Notes under the pieces: generated by a model
What the model saw: the letters and a program-made list of their open reading frames with translations, nothing else
The model's database searches: none
What the model was told of the DNA's origin: nothing
Position numbers and translations under genes: made by a program
Shown here: piece by piece, positions 8,825 through 17,398 of the stretch
Layout of the letters: each line of letters starts with the position of its first letter
How positions within the stretch are numbered: position 1 is the stretch's first letter
Source: an uncultured Kiritimatiellota bacterium
GTDB taxonomy: Bacteria > Verrucomicrobiota > Kiritimatiellia > RFP12 > DVOR01
Assembly: GCA_944391065.1 (NCBI GenBank)
Contig: CALXSH010000017.1
Span: forward strand, 1 to 34,272
DNA: 34,272 bases
Reading direction: 5' to 3'

Positions 8825-8849
8825 CTCTTGTGCGCCTGAGGCGCGGGCC

Positions 8850-9320
8850 TCAGAAGGCGTAGTGGGCGAAGGCCTTGTTGGCCTGGGCCATCTTGTGGGT
8901 GTCGTCGCGCTTCTTGAGGACGTTGCCGGTATTGTTGTAGGCATCGATGATCTCAAGGGCAACGGCACGGGGCATGCCGACGCCGCGGCGGGCGGAGGCA
9001 TACTGAGCCATCCAGCGGAGGGCCAGGGCGAGCTGGCGGCCCGGGCGGATTTCGACGGGCACCGGATAGGTGGCACCGCCGACGCGGCGGGACTTGACCT
9101 CGACCTGAGGCTTCATGTTGTTGATGGCATCGTTCATAACCTCGAGGGGATCCTTGCCGGTTTCCTTGGCGATCTCTTCGATGGCACCGTAAACGATACG
9201 CTCAGCGGTCGTCTTCTTGCCGGACTTCATGAGCGTGCGGATGACCTTAGCGACCAGCTCGCTGTTGAAGCGGGGGTCGGTCATGTGGGTACGCTTGGTG
9301 GCTCTGCGACGTCTTGCCAT
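8850..9320 (-). CDS. rpsG: 30S ribosomal protein S7
   Basis: 156 residues, the standard S7 length. S7 nucleates assembly of the 30S head by binding the 3' domain of 16S rRNA. Family hallmarks seen: the basic N-terminus MARRRRATKR, FNSELVAKVIRTLMKSGKK, NNMKPQVEVKSRRVGGATYPVP and RWMAQYASARR. It lies 13 bases after rpsL with AGGGAGA as ribosome binding site. A strong terminator follows directly, so fusA and tuf, the usual next genes of the str operon, are not here. Confidence 0.98.
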   Translation of the reverse strand: MARRRRATKRTHMTDPRFNSELVAKVIRTLMKSGKKTTAERIVYGAIEEIAKETGKDPLEVMNDAINNMKPQVEVKSRRVGGATYPVPVEIRPGRQLALALRWMAQYASARRGVGMPRAVALEIIDAYNNTGNVLKKRDDTHKMAQANKAFAHYAF

Positions 9321-9333
9321 GATTCAGTCTCCC

Positions 9334-9726
9334 TTATTTCTTCTTGGCGGTGGCAGCGGCGTTCTTCTTGACGCCGTACTTGGAACGGGAGCGACCGCGG
9401 CCATTGACGCCGAGGCTGTCGAGACAACCGCGGACGATGTGGTAACGGACACCGGGAAGGTCTTTCACACGGCCGCCACGGACCATGACGACGGAGTGTT
9501 CCTGAAGGTTGTGGCCCTCGCCCGGGATGTAGGCGGTGACTTCGTAACCGGAGGTAAGACGCACACGGGCGACCTTACGCAGAGCGGAGTTAGGCTTCTT
9601 AGGGGTCTGGGTCTTGACGACGGTGCAGACACCGCGACGCTGGGGGCAGGCGACCAGCGCAGGGGATTTGCTCTTCTTGCGCTGCGGGGTGCGGCCCTTG
9701 CGCACCAGCTGATTGATGGTCGGCAT
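9334..9726 (-). CDS. rpsL: 30S ribosomal protein S12
   Basis: 130 residues. S12 lies at the decoding centre and controls translational accuracy. The conserved loops are intact: [17 protein letters not shown] and [12 protein letters not shown]...[14 protein letters not shown]. The lysines corresponding to E. coli K43 and K88, whose changes give streptomycin resistance, are both present, so the protein looks wild type. An AAGGAT site lies 6 bases before the ATG. A 140-base untranslated leader separates it from the predicted promoter and contains a short hairpin (9759-9774). Confidence 0.98.
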   Translation of the reverse strand: MPTINQLVRKGRTPQRKKSKSPALVACPQRRGVCTVVKTQTPKKPNSALRKVARVRLTSGYEVTAYIPGEGHNLQEHSVVMVRGGRVKDLPGVRYHIVRGCLDSLGVNGRGRSRSKYGVKKNAAATAKKK

Positions 9727-9758
9727 ATACTTATCCTTCTATGCGCTTCAAATAACTT

Positions 9759-9774
9759 GTCCGCACCTGCGGAC
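9759..9774 (-). other. Short hairpin in the rpsL leader
   Basis: GTCCGCA-GG-TGCGGAC on the minus strand, 33 bases upstream of the rpsL start. It could fold with six pairs and a four-base loop. There is no U-tract, so it is not a terminator. Binding of a ribosomal protein for autoregulation is possible but unsupported. Confidence 0.35.
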
Positions 9775-9869
9775 GGCCTGTTTTCGTGCCGGAACGGTGG
9801 GACGGGGCTCTCGTCCTCTCGCGTCGGAGTCTAGCTACAAACTCCGGGTTCCGCGCAGAAAGTCCTCAT

Positions 9870-9898
9870 AAAATAGCAAAACACCTCCCCCGATGCAA
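9870..9898 (-). promoter_or_regulatory. Promoter of rpsL-rpsG
   Basis: Minus strand: -35 TTGCAT (9893-9898), 17-base spacer ending TTTTGC, -10 TATTTT (9870-9875). It has the same layout as the tRNA promoters in this window. Confidence 0.65.
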
Positions 9899-9961
9899 CA
9901 CTAATCCGCAGAATCAAACGAGTTACCCCGTACGGAGGCGCCGCCGGCGCCGCGTAGGCAC

Positions 9962-9990
9962 AAAAAAGCCCCGCGGAGAATCCGCAGGGC
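9962..9990 (-). terminator. Terminator of tRNA-Cys
   Basis: Minus strand: a 10-base-pair stem GCCCTGCGGA/TCCGCGGGGC (one G-U pair) with a TTC loop (9968-9990), followed by six T (9962-9967). It begins 6 bases after the encoded CCA end of the tRNA. Confidence 0.88.
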
Positions 9991-9996
9991 CGAGAA

Positions 9997-10070
9997 TGGA
10001 GGCGCGAATCGGAGTCGAACCGGTCTAAAAGGATTTGCAGTCCTCTGCCTAGCCGCTTGGCTATCGCGCC
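9997..10070 (-). tRNA. tRNA-Cys (GCA)
   Basis: A 74-base cloverleaf including the encoded CCA end. The acceptor GGCGCGA pairs fully with TCGCGCC, the discriminator is U, the anticodon loop is CTGCAAA (anticodon GCA), and the T-loop is TTCGACT. The T-stem ACCGG/CCGAT has one C-A mismatch (50:64). Variable loop and overall pattern follow bacterial tRNA-Cys. It has its own promoter and terminator. Confidence 0.95.
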
Positions 10071-10084
10071 GTAAAACGTGACGT

Positions 10085-10114
10085 ATGATAGCAGAGGGCC
10101 GGAGCAAAATGCAA
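10085..10114 (-). promoter_or_regulatory. Promoter of tRNA-Cys
   Basis: Minus strand: -35 TTGCAT (10109-10114), 18-base spacer ending CTGC, -10 TATCAT (10085-10090), 15 bases before the mature tRNA 5' end. Confidence 0.7.
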
Positions 10115-10157
10115 GCGAAAAAACCGAAAAGCGGAAATTTTGAGCGTTGCAAGTCAT

Positions 10158-11076
10158 TTTTGAAGAATGCAGGTAAAATGACGCAGGCCACGGAGCCAGT
10201 CTGAGAAGATACGCATTTTAGGCTCCTTTCTTGGCCTGGGATGGGCGAGGATAGGCGGCGAGCTTCTCTTGGGGAGCTTTGATTTGTTTTCTTGTGACCT
10301 TGGAGAAATCGGTGCCCTTGGGGTAGAACCGGCGGACGAGTTTGTTGAAATTCCCGACAGCCCTTTCTCCCAACCGGCATAAGCATGAGTGCAGCAGGCC
10401 TAGGCCCCGAAGATACCGCCGATGGTTTTCTCATCGCGGAACGCGCTGCCGTTGTCGGTCAGGATGTGGTCAATCGCTGTGCCTTGTCTTTACACACGCT
10501 CCGAATACTGCGCAGGGCTTTATGAATGGTCTCCTGCCGGAAGTCTGTCAGCTTACGGATGAATGCCTGGTGCTTGTCTGTGGGCAGTACCGTCGTAAGG
10601 ACTCCGCCGCTTCCCTTTGAGCCCGAGTGCACGGCGTCCATTTGTGCGAACTTCTGTTTCACCGGGTTTAACGTCTTCAGGAGGGTCGTCTGTCAGAAGC
10701 GCAGGGTTATGGTTTTTGGCATCTTCGGCCGGTTTATCGGGGAGCGCAACCTCGTTTGAGTTCACGTCGGCGTGTTGCCTCACTGAGACTTAGGTTCTTT
10801 GCTGCCTCGCGAACACTCACGTGAGGAGGAGGGTCTGGAGTGTTCCGGATTTTCTGAATCATGAAACGGTCTTTCTCTGTCAAGTGTGATCCGGATTTGC
10901 GCCATTTCATCCCGTCAGCCCCCTTGTGCGCTTGGTTGTTGTTCACGCATACTGTCGCACATTGGGCAGCCTTTTTCATGCTCTGATTCTGATCGGCGCG
11001 TCGCCCCCCGGGGGGCGAGGGAGGGGGACTTTCCCTCCTCTTCAAGGGTGCGCCATTTAATTGTGCATTTTTCACA
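10158..11076 (-). mobile_element. Decayed IS30-family insertion sequence
   Basis: A roughly 0.9 kb stretch between tRNA-Cys and tRNA-Arg holding a broken IS30-type transposase. Its probable ends are imperfect inverted repeats. The right end (10158-10185) reads TGAAGAATGCA..AAAATGACGCA and the complement of the left end (11049-11076) reads TGAAAAATGCA..AAATGGCGCA, about 20 matches over 27 positions. The element is shorter than a typical 1.0-1.2 kb IS30 and has several frame breaks, so it is probably immobile. Base use is less GC-rich than the flanking genes. Exact ends are uncertain. Confidence 0.6.
10218..10910 (-). pseudogene. IS30-family transposase, frameshifted remnant
   Basis: Four segments in changing frames together spell an IS30 transposase. 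The N-terminal helix-turn-helix (10910-10734, LTEKDRFMIQKIR, then REAAKNLSLSEATRRRELKRG) ends at a stop. The start of the DDE catalytic core (about 10680-10500) reads FAQMDAVHSGSKGSGGVLTT. The second Asp region (about 10480-10410) reads IDHILTDNGSAFRDE. The C-terminal end (about 10360-10218) reads NFNKLVRRFYPKGTDFSK and ends in TAA. Codon phase changes at least three times, so no functional protein can be made. IS30 transposases normally run about 320-380 residues in one frame; the parts between segments are shortened or unreadable. Confidence 0.85.
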
Positions 11077-11100
11077 GAAGAAGCGGCCTGCCGGCGCATA

Positions 11101-11130
11101 TTGCGCCCCGGCCCCCGCTTTTGCTATGAT
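11101..11130 (+). promoter_or_regulatory. Promoter of tRNA-Arg
   Basis: -35 TTGCGC (11101-11106), 18-base spacer ending TTTTGC, -10 TATGAT (11125-11130), 15 bases before the tRNA. Transcription may continue into the purine gene downstream, since no terminator separates them. Confidence 0.7.
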
Positions 11131-11145
11131 TTGCCCGCATCACGT

Positions 11146-11222
11146 GCGATTGTAGCTCAATTGGATAGAGCGTTGGCCTCCGAAGCCAAAGGTTGCGGGT
11201 TCGACCCCCGCCTTTCGCACCA
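11146..11222 (+). tRNA. tRNA-Arg (CCG)
   Basis: A 77-base cloverleaf with encoded CCA. D-arm GCTC/GAGC, anticodon stem TTGGC/GCCAA with loop CTCCGAA (anticodon CCG), T-stem GCGGG/CCCGC with loop TTCGACC, discriminator A. The acceptor is odd: GCGATTG against CTTTCGC leaves two adjacent U-U mismatches (5:68 and 6:67). All other stems pair. Its 3' end lies 27 bases before the next ATG, with no terminator between. Confidence 0.92.
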
Positions 11223-11249
11223 CTTCTTTTTTTGGAGGGGGACACAGCG

Positions 11250-12506
<1,257 letters not shown>

Positions 12507-12519
12507 GGACGCCGCTGCC

Positions 12520-13149
12520 ATGACCGCTCTGACGCGCCGTCTGCTCCTCCTCCTGCCGTTTTTCATGCTGGCCGGATGTGCGGCCCCGACGGCCGCGGAC
12601 TATCAGCGCCAAGGCGCGCTGACGGTCAGGGTCTTGGACGAGACGCTCAACCGCGACGGCGCCCCCGCCGGCCTTCCCGAGAGCTTCGTCCTCGACATCC
12701 CCAAGGAATTCTTCGACGACGACCTCCCCTCGGAATTCCGCAACGGCGGCGTCGGCATCATCAACAATGACCTCCAGCTGACGCAGATGTGGAACCGCTT
12801 CTCGCGCGACAACACCGCGCTGCGCCCCTCCATCGATTTCAAGACCAAGGCCCTTCTCTTCGTCTACGATCCGGACCATTACAATCTGGTCCGCCTCCTG
12901 GGCATGGAAGTCATCGACGGCGTCGCCAACCCCATCATCTGGCACACCAACTGGACCCTCTCCATCGGCGGCAACGAAAACCGCCGCAAATGGCTCGCCC
13001 AGACCAAACCCCAGAAGGACGTCCCCACCGGCAAAGGCAATGTCAACGTGGCCTTCCTTCAGATTCCGCGAGACCTTCCCCCCGGCCAGGCCGGCGTCAC
13101 CGCCGTCCTGGCCAACGGCGCCCCCGTCCCCGTCCCGAAGGAGCCCTGA
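12520..13149 (+). CDS. Lipoprotein of unknown function
   Basis: 209 residues. The N-terminus has basic residues, a leucine-rich stretch and the lipobox LAGC with Cys20, so it is predicted to be a membrane-anchored lipoprotein. The mature part has a central [11 protein letters not shown]...[13 protein letters not shown] stretch that recalls PrcB-like domains, where 'W...DFxxxxvl' precedes a β-sheet. I would not name it on that alone. It lies 13 bases after the formyltransferase gene and 2 bases before the EIIA gene, so it is probably co-transcribed. No link to purine synthesis is apparent. Confidence 0.8.
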   Translation: MTALTRRLLLLLPFFMLAGCAAPTAADYQRQGALTVRVLDETLNRDGAPAGLPESFVLDIPKEFFDDDLPSEFRNGGVGIINNDLQLTQMWNRFSRDNTALRPSIDFKTKALLFVYDPDHYNLVRLLGMEVIDGVANPIIWHTNWTLSIGGNENRRKWLAQTKPQKDVPTGKGNVNVAFLQIPRDLPPGQAGVTAVLANGAPVPVPKEP

Positions 13150-13151
13150 CC

Positions 13152-13874
13152 ATGTACGAGCAGCTCTCCTTCCAGCAGGCCTGCGCCAGACTCCGCATCC
13201 CCGAAGAACGCCTCCGGGATGCCGTCAAATTCGGCGAAGTCCCCTGCCGCAGACAGGGTGAGGACGTTGTCTTCGACGCCGCCGAGCTCGACGTCTGGGC
13301 CTCCCGCCGCATCATGGCCCTCCGCAAAAAAGACCTCCTCCCCGAGCACACCGCCTCCACCCGCCTCGACGCCCCCAAAAACCTCCGCGACGACCTCCTC
13401 CTCCCCCACCTCCTCAAACCCGCCTACGTTACCCTCGACTCCCGCTCCAAGACCAAAAAGAGCGTCATCCGCGACCTCGTTGACCTCGCCGAAGCCCAAG
13501 GTCTCCTCTACGACCCGGCCGACCTCCTCCGCCAGCTCACCGACCGCGAAAACTTCTCCTCCACCGCGCTCCCCGGCGGCATCGCCCTCCCCCACCCCCA
13601 CCATCCCGACCCCTACCTCATCGCCGAGCCCTTCATGCTCATCGTCCGCAACCTCCGCCCCATCTGGTTCGGCGCCGAGGACGACACCCCCACCGACATC
13701 TTCTGCCTGGTCTGCTGCGGCGAAAATCTCCGCCACCTCCACGTCCTCGCCCGCCTCTGCATGATGATCCGCGAGACCGATTTCCTCCGCGACGTCCGCG
13801 CCGCCCTCACCCCCGAAGAGCTCACCGAAGCCGCCTTCGCCGCCGAGCGCGCCGTCCTCGCCCAGCTCCGCTGA
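13152..13874 (+). CDS. Helix-turn-helix–EIIA (PtsN-type) fusion protein
   Basis: 240 residues in two parts. Residues 1-55 resemble an excisionase/MerR-like DNA-binding domain (LSFQQACARLRIPEERLRDAVKFGEVPCRR...FDAAELDVWASRR). Residues about 85-238 form a PTS EIIA domain of the fructose/nitrogen type, with the phospho-accepting His in GGIALPHP (H148). PtsN-type EIIA proteins relay phosphoryl state to regulators and transporters. Coupling to a DNA-binding domain suggests transcriptional control, which is inference. No EIIB or EIIC gene is near. It ends the tRNA-Arg/purine transcription unit at a strong terminator. Confidence 0.87.
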   Translation: MYEQLSFQQACARLRIPEERLRDAVKFGEVPCRRQGEDVVFDAAELDVWASRRIMALRKKDLLPEHTASTRLDAPKNLRDDLLLPHLLKPAYVTLDSRSKTKKSVIRDLVDLAEAQGLLYDPADLLRQLTDRENFSSTALPGGIALPHPHHPDPYLIAEPFMLIVRNLRPIWFGAEDDTPTDIFCLVCCGENLRHLHVLARLCMMIRETDFLRDVRAALTPEELTEAAFAAERAVLAQLR

Positions 13875-13895
13875 GCACACCCCCGCAGCTTTCCC

Positions 13896-13921
13896 AAAAG
13901 GGCCCCCGACGGGGCCCTTTT
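13896..13921 (+). terminator. Terminator after the EIIA gene
   Basis: Stem AAAAGGGCCCC/GGGGCCCTTTT with loop CGAC, followed by CGTTT, 22 bases after the stop codon. The A and T runs on both sides may also stop minus-strand transcripts. Confidence 0.88.
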
Positions 13922-14045
13922 CGTTTCTGTCGCCCGCGGCACGGCAAAGCGCCCCTTGCAGCGCATTGACCGGGCCGGAGAAGAAGACAACATCACACAC
14001 CCGCGAGGTCTCGGGCGCGGCGTGCGTTTGACCGAAAGGGGATCG

Positions 14046-14738
14046 TCAAAATATGGGGAGTTCGCGCCGGAGGAAGTCCACGAGCGGCGCCAACACCGGG
14101 GACGTCCAGTCCCAGAGTTCCGGGTTACCAAGAGACGAACAGAAATAATCCTTGCTCATGGCATCTTTGTCGAAGAGAGCCGCGTACTGGTGCAGCTTGG
14201 CCTTGGGCGTTGGAAGATAGGTGGCGCCGTGCCGTTGCGTGCACGCGCAGAAGTGTTCCCAACACTCCGTCAGGATTGGGCGTTTGTCGGCGGCCACCAT
14301 CCCTTCCAAGAGCGTTTCAAGCGTGCCATCGGAGGCGTTGTCGGGATAGAGGAAAAAAAGAGGTTTCGGGGCGAATCGCGCCGTCTTTTCCTTTAACGCC
14401 GCGAGGCGGGCCTGAAACCCGCCGTCCGCGCAGGGTTGCCGGTTGTTCGTCAGAGGCGCATCGGCATCAAAGAGAATGAGGATGCGATCAACGATCATTT
14501 GCTGACGCGGATGGGCGAAGGTTCGCGCGTACGGCCCAAGGCTGCCGATCTTTGGCCATCCCTGCGTGGCGGTCAGGACAAGGGTATGCCCGCCCACATC
14601 CACAAAAGTCTCTTTGATTTCGTTTGGTCCGGGCGTCGTCAGTTTCTCCCAGTCCGGGAACGTCGGCACAAGAACCTTCAACAAATGCTGGAGGAAGCGG
14701 ATATCGTCGACACCCTCAACAAAGACACGGCACGTCAT
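14046..14738 (-). CDS. TOPRIM-domain protein (DUF3226/OLD-nuclease-like)
   Basis: 230 residues. TOPRIM features: an N-terminal strand with the conserved acid VFVEGVDD (E8) and a DxD motif ILFDADA (D91, D93). The later FFLYPDNASDGTLETLLEG (128-146) matches the DUF3226 pattern of 'Pdn...G-LE-LL'. Such domains bind Mg2+ and act as nucleases in OLD-type and PARIS-type defence modules. The ATG overlaps the stop of the ATPase gene (TGATG), so the two products are almost certainly made together. The enzymatic role is inferred. Less GC-rich than the flanking trp and purine genes. Confidence 0.8.
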   Translation of the reverse strand: MTCRVFVEGVDDIRFLQHLLKVLVPTFPDWEKLTTPGPNEIKETFVDVGGHTLVLTATQGWPKIGSLGPYARTFAHPRQQMIVDRILILFDADAPLTNNRQPCADGGFQARLAALKEKTARFAPKPLFFLYPDNASDGTLETLLEGMVAADKRPILTECWEHFCACTQRHGATYLPTPKAKLHQYAALFDKDAMSKDYFCSSLGNPELWDWTSPVLAPLVDFLRRELPIF

Positions 14739-15808
14739 CAGCGAACCTCCAGCCCGAGGTTGACGGTGGAGATGAATTCGTCTTTGCTGTAACCATTGGC
14801 GATGACGTTCGGCGAGTCCTGCGCCTCGTCACCCTTTTCCTGGGTTTGCATGAGGTTGATATAGGAGAAGGTGGGCGCATCCCCCATCTCGCCGAGCACA
14901 GTGGCGAGGCTCTGCAACATTTCGATGCGGTGGGTCGTGGCGATGAGCTGGACCTGTTGCGCCTTGGCGAACGCAAGCACGGATCTCCAGAAAAGCGGCA
15001 ACACGGAGTAGTGCAGGCCGTTGTCCAATTCGTCGGCACAGAGGGTCCCTCCGTTCCGGCAGGCCCACAGATTCGCGAGCACGACAACGAGTTTGAGCGC
15101 ACCATCGCCCAGCACCTGTATCGGCAGAAGCCGAGGGCACCCGTGAAGATTGACCATCACCCGTTTCCCGACGACCTGAATCCCCTGGATGCGCGAGTCG
15201 AAGGCTTGCAAAGGCTCCAGCAAAAGCGTATCGGCTTTCGCAAGAAACAGATGCTCTACGTTTGTGAGGTCAATCGGCATCTGCGTGGCCAAATAACGAG
15301 CGTATTTCCGGAAAGGCTCTGATGTGGAAGCATATTCCCAAGCCGCGGCCCCCTCAGGGGATTGGGCTTTTCGCCGAAACGTCATCGAGACGTCGGAAAC
15401 ATGTGCGGAGTTGTTGTCTACGTGGAGCGTTTGGCGGAGCATGGGCGTCCGAGAGAGCGTTTGATCCGTTTTTGCCTCGTCATAGTCTTCCTGTTCGGCG
15501 TATGCCAAGGAGATACGCACCTCGCGACGAACAGTGTCCGTGAACACGCCCTCAATGCGAATGTCACGCTCGGGATCAAAAAAAAGCGCCGGCAGATTTT
15601 CCCCTTCCCCAATGGGCAAGGCCCGAAAATCATTGACACGCGGCGCGATCGCCGAGGTATTGCCCAAGAGAAGGATGCAGATAGCCTCCAGAACGCTTGT
15701 TTTCCCACAATTGTTTCGGCCGCCAAGAATGGTGATGTCCGCCAAACGGTCGCATGAAAACACGCGCAACCCACGAAAGTTCTCAACAGTGATCCGGTCA
15801 AGTGCCAT
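14738..15808 (-). CDS. AAA ATPase (AAA_15/AAA_21, OLD/PARIS-like)
   Basis: 356 residues of the SMC/ABC-like ATPase class. Walker A is GRNNCGKT (residues 30-37), an ABC-signature-like LGDGALKL (233-240), Walker B TLCADE (255-260) and the switch His in ATTH (290-293). A variable insert lies between about residues 60 and 190. The start IxVENFRGL is typical of this class. With the overlapping TOPRIM gene it forms a two-gene unit like known anti-phage ATPase-nuclease pairs. It is shorter than most AriA or OLD proteins and the partner is DUF3226-like rather than DUF4435, so I do not assign it to a named system. Confidence 0.88.
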   Translation of the reverse strand: MALDRITVENFRGLRVFSCDRLADITILGGRNNCGKTSVLEAICILLLGNTSAIAPRVNDFRALPIGEGENLPALFFDPERDIRIEGVFTDTVRREVRISLAYAEQEDYDEAKTDQTLSRTPMLRQTLHVDNNSAHVSDVSMTFRRKAQSPEGAAAWEYASTSEPFRKYARYLATQMPIDLTNVEHLFLAKADTLLLEPLQAFDSRIQGIQVVGKRVMVNLHGCPRLLPIQVLGDGALKLVVVLANLWACRNGGTLCADELDNGLHYSVLPLFWRSVLAFAKAQQVQLIATTHRIEMLQSLATVLGEMGDAPTFSYINLMQTQEKGDEAQDSPNVIANGYSKDEFISTVNLGLEVR

Positions 15809-16411
15809 AACAATCTCGTCGTTCTTCTCTGCCTCTTACTTCCGCAAGTTTAGCATACCTCAAGGGCAAAATGAACATCGACGGAGAAGGTTTCCCGCCT
15901 TACGTGGTGAGGGCGGAACGAATCCGCCGATTCTTTTCCGAACCGACAGGCTACTCTGCCGACGTAAGCCCAAAAACAACTGCGAGAGCCGTTATGCCAG
16001 CACCGAATCTTCATCCTAAATCAACTCTATTCATTTGAATAACATAACTCACACCTAACATTCACAGAGGTCAAATCGTTTGGATGAGCGCACAGACCAT
16101 TCCACAAATATGCCAATCCAAAATTCATCCGTAAGCCCAAAACTTTGCTATCATGGGGTTACATAGTTTGAGATGTGACGGTGTTCTTCCGAACCTCCCG
16201 TCCCCTCGGACGCCGAATGAATGCGTTAAAGCGTACTTTCGTTTTAGAGAAACTAGCACCTTCTTTACGGGAACGAAATGTATTGCAGAGACGCGTCTGG
16301 GAACTATTCCCGGGCGTGTTTTCTCTCATATGTTTCCCCGTAGGCTGTGCTAGGCCTCTCTAAGAGACATTTGGGCTGAAGACACGCCTTTTTGCGTCTT
16401 CAGCCGACTCA
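15809..16411. other. AT-richer spacer without a convincing gene
   Basis: About 600 bases between the divergent ATPase and glycosyltransferase genes. On the minus strand, TATGCT (15852-15857) may be the -10 of the ATPase gene. On the plus strand, TGC-TATCAT (16147-16154) resembles the extended -10 boxes elsewhere, with a weak -35, and could drive the glycosyltransferase with a leader of about 250 bases. A 66-codon frame at 16153-16353 has no ribosome binding site or recognisable similarity and I do not call it. A small inverted repeat ATTCA-TT-TGAAT lies at 16029-16040. Confidence 0.5.
16374..16405 (+). other. Leader hairpin before the glycosyltransferase gene
   Basis: GGCTGAAGAC...GTCTTCAGCC: a stem of 10 pairs, extendable by a CGC/GCG step, with a pyrimidine-rich loop (CTTTTT), ending 6 bases before the first possible ATG (16412). 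No T-run follows, so it does not look like a terminator. It could control translation start or protect the message. Confidence 0.45.
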
Positions 16412-17398
16412 ATGAAGTTGGCAAAACGGGAAAACACAATCATGAAATCTCAGTCCTGTGTTACGACACGCGGCACGAACGGGATGCCAAAATTGTCGGT
16501 GGTTGTGCCATGCTACAATGAGGCACCTTGCGTGGAAACTTTCATCCATGCGATAGATGCCACGGCACTGGAAAACGTGGAAATCATCTTCGTTGATGAC
16601 GGTTCCTCGGATGCGACACTATCCATTGTCAGACAGCTGACAGCTCAGGACAACCGCATCCGCTATGTCTCTTTCTCCCGCAATTTTGGGAAAGAAGCTG
16701 CTTTATATGCCGGACTTAAGAAGGCGTCCGGCGATTTGGTTGCCACGATGGATGTCGACCTCCAAGATCCGCCCTCATTGTTGCCGGAAATGATTCGGAC
16801 CATTATTGAGGAAGGGTATGACAGCGTCGCCACACGGCGCTCCTCACGCAAAGGAGAACCGCCTGTCCGCTCTTGGTTTGCCAAGCGATTTTATTGGCTG
16901 ATGCACCGCTTCTCGGAAGTCCGGCTGGTAGACGGGGCCAGGGACTTTCGTATGATGACCCGACCCATGGTTGACGCCATATTATCAGTCACCGAGGTCA
17001 ACCGATTCACCAAAGGTATCTATCAGTGGGTCGGATTCCGCACGAAATGGATATCCTATCCCAACATCGAACGTACTGCGGGCCAGACCAAGTGGTCTTT
17101 TCGGAAACTCTTCAAATACAGTCTGGAAGGAATCATGGCCTTTTCAACAGCGCCGTTGCAATTGGCGTCATGGCTGGGAATGTTTTCCTGTCTGCTGGCC
17201 TTTTTAACCCTTGTTTTCATCGTTGTCAGAGCCTTGCTTTTCGGTGATCCTGTCGGCGGCTGGCCGTCTCTGGTCTGTATCATCGTCTTTTTCGGAGGAC
17301 TTCAGCTTTTCGTAGCCGGCATTCTTGGGAACTATCTGGCCAAAACCTATCTGGAAACCAAACACCGCCCTCTGTATTTTGTCAAGGAGGAGAAATGA
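16412..17398 (+). CDS. Family 2 glycosyltransferase, polyprenyl-phosphate type (GtrB/DPM1-like)
   Basis: Up to 328 residues. The GT-A fold is clear: LSVVVPCYNEA, IIFVDDGSSDAT, FSRNFGKEAALYAGL, and the metal-binding MDVDLQDPP. Two C-terminal membrane segments (about 250-272 and 283-305) are typical of GtrB/YkcC enzymes that load a sugar on undecaprenyl phosphate. The start is uncertain: ATG codons at 16412, 16442 and 16484 are possible and none has a strong ribosome binding site. The core fold begins just after the third. Its stop overlaps the next gene by 4 bases (ATGA), suggesting that the membrane protein uses the lipid-linked sugar made here. Confidence 0.92.
   Translation: MKLAKRENTIMKSQSCVTTRGTNGMPKLSVVVPCYNEAPCVETFIHAIDATALENVEIIFVDDGSSDATLSIVRQLTAQDNRIRYVSFSRNFGKEAALYAGLKKASGDLVATMDVDLQDPPSLLPEMIRTIIEEGYDSVATRRSSRKGEPPVRSWFAKRFYWLMHRFSEVRLVDGARDFRMMTRPMVDAILSVTEVNRFTKGIYQWVGFRTKWISYPNIERTAGQTKWSFRKLFKYSLEGIMAFSTAPLQLASWLGMFSCLLAFLTLVFIVVRALLFGDPVGGWPSLVCIIVFFGGLQLFVAGILGNYLAKTYLETKHRPLYFVKEEK

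Noticed and set aside
9937..9951. GC-only palindrome GGCGCCGCCGGCGCC
   Set aside because: It has no T-tract and sits beyond the tRNA-Cys terminator; it is probably chance in GC-rich sequence, or an old terminator remnant.
9997..10070. tRNA-Cys as a pseudogene because of the C-A pair in the T-stem
   Set aside because: A single mismatch at 50:64 with all other features, promoter, terminator and CCA intact is compatible with a working tRNA.
14046..15808. Assignment of the ATPase/TOPRIM pair to PARIS (AriA-AriB)
   Set aside because: The nuclease looks like DUF3226, not DUF4435, and the ATPase is about 100 residues shorter than typical. Only a general similarity of design is supported.
16153..16353. 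Possible 66-codon gene in the spacer
   Set aside because: No ribosome binding site; its start overlaps a probable -10 box and there is no recognisable similarity. An overlapping frame at 16175-16363 is equally unsupported.
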